The notes under the pieces: generated by a model
The model's input: only the letters and a program-made list of their open reading frames with translations
Database searches by the model: none
Told to the model about the DNA's origin: nothing
In this document: positions 13,138 through 22,090 of the stretch, piece after piece
How positions within the stretch are numbered: the stretch's first letter is position 1
Layout: each line of letters starts with the position of its first letter
Assembly: GCA_025435555.1 (NCBI GenBank)
Contig: JAIWWG010000165.1
Location: forward strand, 1 to 38,612
From: Chytriomyces cf. hyalinus JEL632
Taxonomy: Eukaryota; Chytridiomycota; Chytridiomycetes; Chytridiales; Chytriomycetaceae
Length of the DNA: 38,612 bases
Direction: 5' to 3'
Program-made: the position numbers and the translations under genes

Positions 13138-14364
13138 ATGACATCGATAGAATCCCTCCTTTCGCCCGTGCGTGCTCATCTGGAAGAGCAGAACAAGATG
13201 ATTCAGAATCTAGAACAGCAACTTGCACGCGCAAAATCTGATCTGGCTGCCGCGACACAGGCGAACAAGTCCGCTGGCCCTTCTAATTTTAGCATCTGGC
13301 CCGATTCAGCCCTCGCAGCATCTTTACCTGCCGACGATATTGGCGATCTTGCGATATCCCATGCATGGACGGGCTTTGAGTGCGTCGGAGGCGTGTTCTA
13401 TAACATGTTCGTTCCTGTTCCAACCCCCCACTGCCAGTCTGTTTGGATCTAACTTGAAAAGTTATGCCAGATTACTCCGCAGAATCATCCCAAACTATGA
13501 TAACATTGACACGGAGTCACGGACAGCTGTAAAAGCAGCCGTATTCACATATCTGAGCCAGAACCTCGAATTTGATCCGAAATACGCATCTCACCTTCAA
13601 AATGCATGGCATGAAACATACATTGTACCCGACCACAAGAGAGCCGCATTCCTAGATTGGGTCTATCCTGAACTTGAACGCTGTTTTCCGGAACTTGTTT
13701 TGCCGTTTTCCAACGATTTGTTTCGTGACTTGGATGCACCAAAATCCACTATTTCCAACGGAACATTGCAAGCGAAGCCACCACACGAAAAGGCTCTGAA
13801 AAATATGCCTGCAGCAACCTTCTCCATGCCCGAAAAACCATTAGCGTCGGAAACACAAGAATCTTTGTCTGGCATTGACATTGACATTGAATTGCCATTC
13901 GCATCACCCGATGTTACGATCGATGGTCCTGTCCGTTATTCATGCCCTTATCCAAACTGCCAATCCAAACCAAAAAACGAATCGGGCCTAAAAACCCACA
14001 TAAACGACAACCACAGAGATCTTGATCTCGTCCTCCCATCTGGCTTTGCAACTGTTCTTGTTCGAAACAAGGACGGGAAGCTGAACTGCATCTGCAACAA
14101 ATTTGAAACCAAGTCGGCCACCAGCTTGAAATTACATATTATCAGCCGCAAATGTTTTCAGGCGTTGGAGGATGGTCATGCTCTGCAACAACAACGGACA
14201 AGTTCGGCTACTTCTAGCCTGAAACGTGCTGGGTCTGAAGATACTGCGAATCAAAAGAAAGCGCCTGGTGACAAAACCTTGATATACTGCCAATAACATT
14301 TCAACCTTCAAAACTGATAAAACTTTTTCTAATTCCAGGGTCCAGCGCCAAGAAGCGCAAATAG
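13138..14364 (+). CDS. Family gene 1: coiled coil - module A - zinc module B - NLS
   Basis: Exons 13138-13379, 13438-14267 and 14339-14364 give 365 aa. Residues 1-40 form a heptad-like coiled coil opening with IESLLSP. Module A spans about 64-165: ADDIGDLAI, then ARLLRRIIPNYDN, a central helix (AVKAAVFTYL) and a terminal YIVPDHKRAAFLDWVYPEL. Module B is about 248-320: a C2H2 finger (C-x4-C...H-x4-H) and then VRNKDGKLNCICNKF...H-x5-C. The last exon adds only SSAKKRK, a likely nuclear localisation signal, so the protein is probably nuclear. Module A matches parts of the genes at 17040, 18567 and, in its ADD-[IL]-GD-[IL]-A start, the third copy of the 18567 gene almost word for word. No known family recognised. 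AATAAA at 14389-14394. Unlike its relatives, module B here has no intron. Confidence 0.8.
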
Positions 14365-14547
14365 AGGATATCGTGGCTTGAAATGAAGAATAAACATTTG
14401 CGCATGATCTTTAAGCATTGTGAAAATCGTAAAATCGAAAGTGCGAATCCCACCCAATTATCAGATGCAAAGAAAGAGCCTGCTGGATTCCGCTCCTGAG
14501 GCCATCAGAGATGTGCTTTGGGACCCCAAGGATTTGATGAAAAAGAG

Positions 14548-14620
14548 TGGAGAACCTGGGCATTGATCCCAGTGCCTCTCGCATGCTAAGCGAGCGCTCT
14601 ACCATTTGAGCTAGATCCCC
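14548..14620 (-). tRNA. tRNA-Ala (anticodon AGC)
   Basis: Read on the minus strand, 73 nt fold as a cloverleaf: 7-bp acceptor (GGGGATC/GTTCTCC, one U-U mismatch and one G-U), D arm GCTC/GAGC, anticodon arm CTCGC/GCGAG with loop TTAGCAT (anticodon AGC), and T arm CTGGG/CCCAG. The discriminator is A. The B box reads GGATCAATGCC, within the GWTCRANNC consensus. The TTC-to-ATC change at the start of the T loop and the acceptor mismatch are unusual. It lies just downstream of family gene 1 on the other strand. Confidence 0.85.
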
Positions 14621-15004
14621 TTGTGTTCCCATCAATTAAATGTACAATATAATTTTACGTAAGAGTTTCTCTCGCGACAAGTTGGAATCTGCTTTTCAAA
14701 AACAGAACCTCATTTGGGTAGCAGCGCCGCCCCATTCCCTAAAGCCTCATTGGTAAGCACAACTTTCTTGTTTTGACAAATGGCGATTGCATTTCAAAAT
14801 GACACTGCATCGGCCGTTGAAGGCACTATGAGAGGTTCATGTTTAACGCGTAACATCAACATCTGTTACACGTTAAACTATCTAATTAAAAACAATTGCG
14901 GAGTGAAGGAGACGGATCTGACCTTTTCTTGTCCATGAAAATCTCTTGTGCAAATCTTGAAAGTTATCAACAACCCAGCCTCCCACACAAAGACGCAGCA
15001 TATC
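14621..15004. other. Intergenic, 5' of the EFHC1-like gene
   Basis: No gene. It holds the 5' flank of the tRNA, a strong imperfect inverted repeat at 14841-14878, and the leader of the EFHC1-like gene. Confidence 0.5.
14841..14878. repeat. Inverted repeat, 15-bp arms
   Basis: Arm GTTTAACGCGTAACA at 14841-14855 and arm TGTTACACGTTAAAC at 14864-14878 pair at 14 of 15 positions around an 8-nt spacer. Located 127 bp before the start codon of the EFHC1-like gene. Could be a protein-binding dyad or a cruciform. Confidence 0.85.
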
Positions 15005-16947
15005 ATGCACACAAAAGCAGCAACAGAACAGCTGTTGAAGACGCTGCCGTTATTGCCGGGGCACTCATTTGGCTTTGCAAAGATGGTTTGTTTTCACTGG
15101 GACCTCAAAGCTGGCTTCTAAACCTTTTATGGTACTTCGACAGAGTATTCCCAACCACAGAAAGTCCCACGCGTTCGACTTTTGTAACAAAGTGTCTGTA
15201 TTTTGCGAAGAGAAACCGGGCATTGGTAATCGTGTGATAGGGTTGCAAATACTTGGAGACTTATCATTCTGCAGGTGGAAACGAACTTTTCGGGCAAGCA
15301 GCGGCGAAAATCGTAACCTCTGTTGATAATTACCCCTACTCCAATGTGCTTGGAGAGAGCGCACCGGCTTGGCTTGCATTCGATAGAAAGGTAAAACCCG
15401 CTGTCGTGATGAAAGTTGGTCAATGATGCCAGGTTTATCCTGATGACCACGGTTTAGGTGCTTCGATTCTACGCCTATTTTCAAGAAGCCGTTCATGAGA
15501 AACGCGAAGAGCAATACAGAGTCAGAAGGTGACATGCGTTCACCCTGATCAATATCTGTGCATGCTCACAATACTTTGCAGGGTCAACATATATTTTTAT
15601 CTAGAAGACGATACCATTCACGTCAGCGAGCCAAAGTATGCCAACAGTGGTATTCCGCAAGGTTGATGCTTTCAATGACCAATGCGTTGTGGTAGCTCTC
15701 CTAACTTTTTTGATTCGGTTGTATTGTGCATGCGCAGGCACTCTTGTCAGACGCAACAGGATTCCAAAAGGAAACGCGCTTAATGGACAGCACTACACCA
15801 TTTCAGATTTAAATGTTGAAAACGAAGTCACGTTTTATTCTCGCACGTTTAAAATTGTTGGCTGCGACCAGTTCACGCGGGTAAGGCCCATCCCGAAGAA
15901 CATCTTTAAAAACTGCCAAACATGGAATTCTTGAATTCATTTCAGGAATTCTTGACCAGTATCCATGTCCCGGTTCCATCCGGTGGGCAATTTCCTGAAG
16001 ACCCATATCAAGTCCAGCGAGCGGAATTGCTCGGTCGCTTGAAGGCAACCCGCCCTTGCGCCCCAAACACTTCACTGAAGAAGTTTCTCGAAAATGACCG
16101 CCGTGTGTTGAGATTTTACTGCATCTGGGACGACACCAACACAGTGTTTGGAGATGTTCGTCATATGGTCGTCCATTACTACCTCTCGGATGACACTGTC
16201 GATATCCACGAGAGCATTCCAGCCAACAGCGGACGTCCCACCAACAGTATGTTCCTTCGCAGATGTCGCTTGCCAAAGAATAAGATTTCTGGGGCCAGCA
16301 ACGTGGGTGCCAAAAATGCAACACCAGAGAGCTTCTTCACGGAGCGTGATTTCACACTGGGCGCCGTGCTTCATTTGAACGGACGTACTTTTGTGATTTG
16401 CGATTGCGATGACTTCACAAAGGAGTACTACCGCGAAAACTACGGCTTGGACTCATTCGATCCGGTGCGCCCGAGCGAGTACGAAGAGCATGTTGCCGAA
16501 GAGCCAAGCGTCAACCAGCTTGCAAAGGCGGCGGGCGTTGGACCGGCCGTGTTCCCTGACACTGGAAGCAGTGAAGAGCGGAAAGGCGGGATCAAGAACA
16601 GCTTCCGAACAAGCTTTGACGGACTTTTTCTCCGGTACTTGGCCGTGCTTCGAACAACAAAACAGGTGGATTCGGACCGTAGATTTGTTATATCGCTGTA
16701 CCTGGCGGACGACTCAGTCTCGGTATTTGAACCGCACCAACGTAACTCTGGCATTCTTGGGGGGAAGTTTCTGGAAAAAAGTAAGATTAAGAAGCCGGAC
16801 GGGCAGTCGTTTTACGGGTCGAGCGACTTTTTCATTGGCGCGCAGCTTACGTTCCACGGACACACGTTCATCATCAACAGCGCGGACGAGTACGCGCTTG
16901 TGTTCATGAGCCAGCATCCGGACGAGTTTCCCAATTTCAGAAAGTAG
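15005..16947 (+). CDS. EFHC1/RIB72-like ciliary protein with three DM10 domains
   Basis: Seven exons (15005-15085, 15144-15225, 15275-15390, 15458-15528, 15582-15661, 15738-15880, 15946-16947) join to 524 aa. EFHC1/RIB72 proteins are microtubule inner proteins that stabilise axonemal doublets. The N-terminus has the family LPLLPGHSF motif. DM10-1 (about 90-195) has VLRFYAYFQEAV, VNIYFYLEDDT, NSGIPQGTLVRR and VGCDQFTR. DM10-2 (about 230-365) has VLRFYCIWDDT, HYYLSDDTVDI and ICDCDDFTKEYY. DM10-3 (about 410-515) has LRYLAVLR, RFVISLYLADDSVSVFEP, NSGILGGKFL and SSDFFIGAQL. It stops after DM10-3, so the C-terminal EF-hand part of the animal protein is missing. The 5' half is intron-rich while the last two DM10 domains share one exon. 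Its poly(A) signal (17023-17028) lies just before the next gene's start. Confidence 0.94.
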
Positions 16948-16958
16948 AAGACACGTTC

Positions 16959-16979
16959 GCCATTATTTATAATAATGGC
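16959..16979. repeat. Perfect short inverted repeat after the EFHC1-like stop
   Basis: Arms GCCATTATT and AATAATGGC surround TAT, 12 bp after the stop codon, in the 92-bp gap before the next gene on the same strand. It could help 3'-end formation or insulate the next promoter; the function is inferred. Confidence 0.8.
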
Positions 16980-17022
16980 ATTATTTATCGTTCATGAAGC
17001 CATGTGTGTTCAAAATGCGATG

Positions 17023-17028
17023 AATAAA
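17023..17028 (+). terminator. AATAAA polyadenylation hexamer
   Basis: The only AATAAA downstream of the EFHC1-like stop (16947). It sits 12 bp before the ATG of the next gene (17040), so 3'-end processing of one gene overlaps initiation of the next. Confidence 0.55.
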
Positions 17029-17039
17029 CATCCAAAAAA

Positions 17040-18356
17040 ATGGATCTTCCCTTCGACGTACTCTTATCCACCCTCGCAGCAAAACACCAAGCGCAGACAG
17101 CGACATGCGAATCACAGCAGAAGACTATCGACAAGCTTACAACCGAAAACGCTAATCTGCTGGCCAAGATCAAGGACCTGACGATGCGCTTGGTGGCGGC
17201 ATCGTTCCAAGTTGCCCTTCTCAAGAGAACCATCAATGCTAGCAGCACCGCATCCTCCTCCTCGGAAGCAGGTATTGCATCTATGTAGTCCTTGGGGATC
17301 GAGCATGGCGGTTCTAAACTTTGCCAAGCTCAACTTCTCAATAGGATCGTCAATGTTGACACTCTTGCGCTTCTGAACCGTGCAATATCTGTTAATGGGG
17401 GCCGCCAGAACGGCGAAGTTCAGCTTCTTGATCGCTTGTTCGAGTCGGATTCCGGCTCTTCTTCCGAGGAACCACAGACATCTTCCAAACGACCCCGAAT
17501 CGCCGAACCCAACACTGTCGCCGATCTATTTGCGGATCGAGTTCAACTAGGGATCCCGAGCGATTCTTTCAACTGCCACATACAAGACTGTGGGGCACTG
17601 CTAGGATCGAAAGCATCTTTGAGCACGCACTTTCACCTGTTCCACGTCAAGGCAAAAGTTACCTTCCAAGGTCGCAGCGAAGTAACAGGTAAATATGGAA
17701 TCGAGTTGTTGAGCAACTTCAGTTGTGATTTTAACTTTTGGTCCTCTTTAGTTATACATCGCGATGCACACGGCGTTCTCAATTGCCCTTGCGGCAAGGC
17801 AGCTTTCAAAAAGGCCGACTGGCTTAGAAATCATGCTGCTACTTGTCCCGGTATCCCGAAAGCTTCTCTGACACCACCGACTCCTGTCCCTTCTGCCGCG
17901 CTCTCTCTGCAACTTCCGCACTTTCATCAACTGTTTTCAAGTAGGGATAACTCCGATTCGAGCGAGAATTTAAATGAGAGCTCGCAGCAGTCCGCCCATT
18001 CACATCTAAATGGCAACACGCATCCAAACGGAGTCCTATATGAAGAGTTTGTATCTGATTGGATCATCGCTTGTGTCACAAGCTTTTTGACAAACCATTT
18101 TTTCTATTTCAGAATTCTCGGAGACATGACTCAGAACTACAGGTCGTCGCCGATCCACGTTCGCAATTCGCTGCGGCAACGTGTGCTAAGCTTTCTGCAG
18201 GAGACGGTCGGCGCACACGTTCACGAGTACAAAGTCGCATTGAACGGCTCAAGCGAGCCGAGCTACCTGATACCCACTCACCTCATTCAAGAGTTTATGA
18301 AATGGATTGCGCCTGATTTACAACTGCACTTTCCGAACGGCAGAGTAACATGTTAA
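17040..18356 (+). CDS. Family gene 2: coiled coil - zinc module B - module A
   Basis: Exons 17040-17271, 17329-17688, 17752-18046 and 18113-18356 give about 376 aa. The N-terminus (FDVLLSTLAAK, then a Leu/Lys heptad stretch to about residue 60) is a coiled coil. A basic SSKRPRIAEP patch could be a nuclear signal. Module B (about 158-240) is a C2H2 finger (CHIQDC...H-x4-H), then VIHRDAHGVLNCPCG and H-x4-C; a phase-1 intron splits the Val codon of VIHRD. A Ser/Asn/His-rich linker follows. Module A (about 291-372) starts GVLYEEILGDM, has a central LRQRVLSFLQ helix and ends YLIPTHLIQEFMKWIAPDL. Compared with gene 1 the module order is reversed. The first intron is ambiguous: the chosen acceptor (after TTCTAAACTTTGCCAAG) has the best branch site; another intron at 17285-17344 also keeps frame. 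No known family recognised. Confidence 0.8.
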
Positions 18357-18566
18357 AAAGTAAAAGGAAAAGTGACGTCATTGTTTTTGTGAGCTGCTGC
18401 ACTTAAAATGTTAACGTGCGGTGCCAGTCATTGAAAGACAACGTCGCGCCGTCTTCTCAACGTGAATACCATCCAACTTGCTTCATTCTTTTGTATAAAT
18501 CTTAACCAACCAAAAAACAAGAATAAGACGAGCATCACACGTGAACACACATTCCCTTTCGAGGCA

Positions 18567-21500
18567 CTACGCATAATCAGCCATCTCAGGTATCTTCTGA
18601 ATGCTTCGCTCCGGAAACACTCGCACAAGCTCTTCATAGATCCACTCACAAAATTCAGGTACATAAGCCGTGGGAACCAAATACGTCACTTGGTCTTCCT
18701 TTCCGGGTATTCCAGGACTCAAATGTACTTCGCATGCCTTCAAAGTGCTACCCATTTCAGGCATGGCTTCCAGAAGGAAATCTTTCACCGCCATTTTCAC
18801 AGCGTGGCGCAGTTCTGACGCAATTTGATCAAAATCCATCATTTTTCGCAGCAGTCTAACGTCCACAATGCCATTGACGCGAAAAATCGTGCAGTATGTT
18901 AGATGATCCAAACAACAATTAACAAATCACTGCAATTAAATGGCAAAACTTACACGTTGTATAAAACACCGTCATTCTGCTGATATGATTCGACTGGTTG
19001 ATTCAAAGCAATATCTCCTAAATCATCGGCGACAGGAGAAGTACTGTCGTTTGAATTCCTGCGAGGATCAAGTATGTCTTGCTTCGCATCCCCGTTCGTT
19101 CGCACTTCCATGGTTGAAGTCTCGGAGACTGTGGCGGACGTGGGCGAGTCGATTCTGTCGCGATCTCGCTTCAAGGAGGACACAAACGAATCCCTATTCC
19201 CTAGCTCCTTGCCCTTTGCTTTCATGGCACCTGCAGGCATCAGCACAATTTCCTCATCATCAAACAAAGACTTCATCGCGTCATGCATATCGTGATCCTC
19301 ATTGATACCGGTTGTCTGCAAGATGCCATTATCTTTCTGATTTGCCAGTCCTTCAACTGGATTTACAGGTTTTGCCGACTGTACAGACGCATCTTTCAAG
19401 TTTCCACGTCCATCCACCACTCCTTTCGCTTGACTGTCAGAATCTGAACCAGCAGCCTGTTTTGCTGCGGGTTGATCAACAAGCGCGGGTTTCGATGCAA
19501 GCGCGCTTGCTTGTAAAGCTCGCGGAGAGCCAAGCTTGGAAGTTGAGGTTGGAAGTGCGAACGATGCGGATGCAACTGTGGATGCGACGCCAGAGGGGGT
19601 TGTTGCGGATTTTGGGTTCAGGCTGATTGTGGGGTTGGAAGAAATGACTGCTGCCAGCTGCAGAGATGCTGGCTGAGAAGCAACGATTGGAGTTGAGACG
19701 TTTGGTTCAAGGATTGGAGATTCCTCTGTTGGGGCAGAAGCACTTTTCTTTTCGGCAGCTTTGGACAGAGTTGCTGACAGAGTGGATGAATTCGATGTCA
19801 AAGCGATATTAGGAGTCGAGACCGACAGTGACTGTCCCTTTTGCATCGAAGGAGTGGACATGGATGAGCCCAAAGCGATAGTCGGCGCAGCCGTAAAGGG
19901 AGACGCGGTTTTCGATGAATCGGATGTGGCCCCTGTTGCAACAGAAATCGGAAGAGGAGAGGATCTAGAAGATGCTGGATGACCCGGCAAGATTGCTGGA
20001 AGCGCGGAATTCTGACTTTTTGGTGTGACAGACTTGAAGGGAGATATGGAAAGTTTGGGGACAGTTGGCATTGTCGCAGGCACAGTTGAGGAGAAGGCTA
20101 AAGGTTCGGGATTTTGTTCTACAGGCGCCACAATGTCACGCACGACTGTCATGGGGCGTTCAAATGTGGCTTCAACAGCACTAGCAACCTTATCCACATT
20201 CATCTTTGAAGCTTCATTGAGATCCATCTCACCAGCAATAGCTTCGGAATTGAGGTTGCTGAACAACGATTCCGAGGAAATGTTGCCGTCACTTTCCTTG
20301 GAACGGATCGAAACTGACGCAGGTGGGAAAGACTGCCTGTTGCTAGAATTATCTTCCACACGCTGGCGCTTTACACCACGTTCCGAAATTTCTTGAGTGA
20401 TGGGTGCTGTAATTGATCCTGCAGGGTAATATGGAAACTAGTTTACAAATAACAACCAAAAAAGATTCGAGCAAGCAAGAAAGCGTCATACGGACCAGCA
20501 GTTCCCAGCATTGCGGCCGCAACCGCCTCCTGAAGAGCACTTTGAGCAGCAGTAACACTTTCCGAAGAACCCACTCGCGGAAAAGTGTGTTCACCAGGAC
20601 GAGATGGCCGAGTCATTTCTTCAACAAAATCCGCGATAAATCGCTCTGGAATACCAACTACTACATGTCCTTGTTGGAACTGGCACGAAACTCGGATATT
20701 TTGTAGGCCGGTGCGTTTTCGAAAGTTGTGTAAACGCGCTTGGAGCTTCGATGCGGAGGTATCGAAGTTGGGATATAACGGACGAGCCACTGCAAGAATG
20801 TCTGTCCATGCATAGCAACGGTCAATATTTTTGGACCCATCAGGTAGATTGGCTACTGGTTCCATGGGCATGAATCGCCCATTTGATTGAGTTGTGGGTT
20901 GCGGTAAAACTGATTTTTGCTGAGCAACTGGTTTGACGGGAATAGCACTTGACGATGCGCCAGTTTGATAGGACTGCTTTGCGGGTAGAGGGGGCAAACC
21001 GAGATGCTTAATAAACTGCGGGATGAGGGAATGCGGGATAGCTGTCACATTTGATTTGATTCTGCTGTATAGTGGAGGCTGCTCACGTTTGATTACATGC
21101 ATGGCCGCGAATTGCGCTACTTTTGATGAAAGAAGCCTCTCGACATCTGGTCTCTCCTCGAAGTTGTGGACATGGTGTAAAACAATGTCTCGCCAAGCAA
21201 TTGCCTGTTCATTCGCAACGGGCTGAGTGGATTGCGTGCCGACAACCAGAGGTTGAGCTGATCCAGCCGTGCCATTAGGAATAGGTTGACTCGGCACAGA
21301 AACGTTTTGAGCAGATTGAGGAGGGCCTGAGACCAAACTCAGCATCTCAGCATGTCTCCGCTCCAGATCAGCAACTTTCTCCTTGGTAATCACAAGTGTT
21401 TGAACTTGAGCGTGCAGGGCCTTGTTCTCGTTCATTGCCAAAACCAACTTCTCGCGTAGCGTTTTGTTCTCGAGTCGCTGCTGCATAAACAACGTCTGGA

Positions 21501-21609
21501 TGCCCTCCAAGTGCGCCCTCATTGACAATGGCTGAGACGGCAGCTGCGACTGCGGATGAGGCTGCGACGGTAATGCCAAGTTGTTGGCGCTGCTGTTGGT
21601 CTGTGCCAT
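18567..21609 (-). CDS. Family gene 3: coiled coil with three copies of module A
   Basis: Minus-strand exons 21609-20496, 20418-18954 and 18855-18567 give about 955 aa. Residues 30-95 form a long coiled coil. Module A copy 1 is about 138-205 (AWRDIVLHHV...IPHSLIPQFIKHLG). Copy 2 is about 266-333 (YAWTDILAVARPLYPNFD...VVGIPERFIADFVEEM). About 500 residues of Ser/Thr/Pro/Ala-rich low complexity follow, with acidic (FDDEEIVLM) and basic (KRDRDR) patches. Copy 3 (about 835-942) is closest to gene 1: ADDLGDIAL, GVLYNVLLRKMM, and after the last intron YLVPTAYVPEFCEWIYEEL. No zinc fingers. Copies 1 and 2 are the most diverged. The first donor (GTCCGT) was chosen because only phase 1 fits; a donor at about 20455 is an alternative. 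It is divergent from gene 4 and convergent with gene 2. Function unknown; probably a nuclear scaffold (inference). Confidence 0.8.
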
Positions 21610-22090
21610 GCCTTTCTGGACTTCTTTTTGATGTGCCTTTTTATTCAAATTTTATCGTCGGATGACTTCGGACGTCAAGAACGAAGTTGGTGCACAATGA
21701 GTTAAATGTATGAATAGACAAGTTCTACTGATTCTCCAGAACTCATCTGCAGTTGAGAGATATCCTCTCAGCCCTTTCTTGCTCATCCGTCGTATGTATT
21801 GCTTGGTGCTGGGACACTAATCCCCTGAAACTCCTCGCCCAATTCACTGAAGTATCGAGCTTGACAATCATTGGACATGTATTCTTGGACAGTGCTGCGT
21901 GTGCAAGCTGTTGGGGCACGCATCTATTTTCGTGACGCAATGGGATCCCTGTGATTCTGCCCAAGCAAAGTTTGGCTGTGGAAATGCAAAAAATGGGTCA
22001 AGTCGAATCTGATTGGCTGTTTCATCGTTGAAGAAAATCAAAGGAAAAAAAAAAAAAAAAAAAAAAAAAAGGCCCAAATTTCCAACCAAC
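21610..22090. promoter_or_regulatory. Divergent promoter region between family genes 3 and 4
   Basis: 481 bp separate the two start codons. No gene inside. A run of 26 A (22045-22070) ends 20 bp before gene 4's ATG; poly(dA:dT) of this length commonly excludes nucleosomes in fungal promoters. Both genes could share this control region. Confidence 0.5.
22045..22070. repeat. Homopolymer A tract (26 nt)
   Basis: Uninterrupted A run directly upstream of the start codon at 22091. Confidence 0.95.

Noticed and set aside
13380-13437. Apparent frameshift in family gene 1
   Set aside because: Explained by a 58-nt GT-AG intron that joins AWTGF to the rest of module A in frame.
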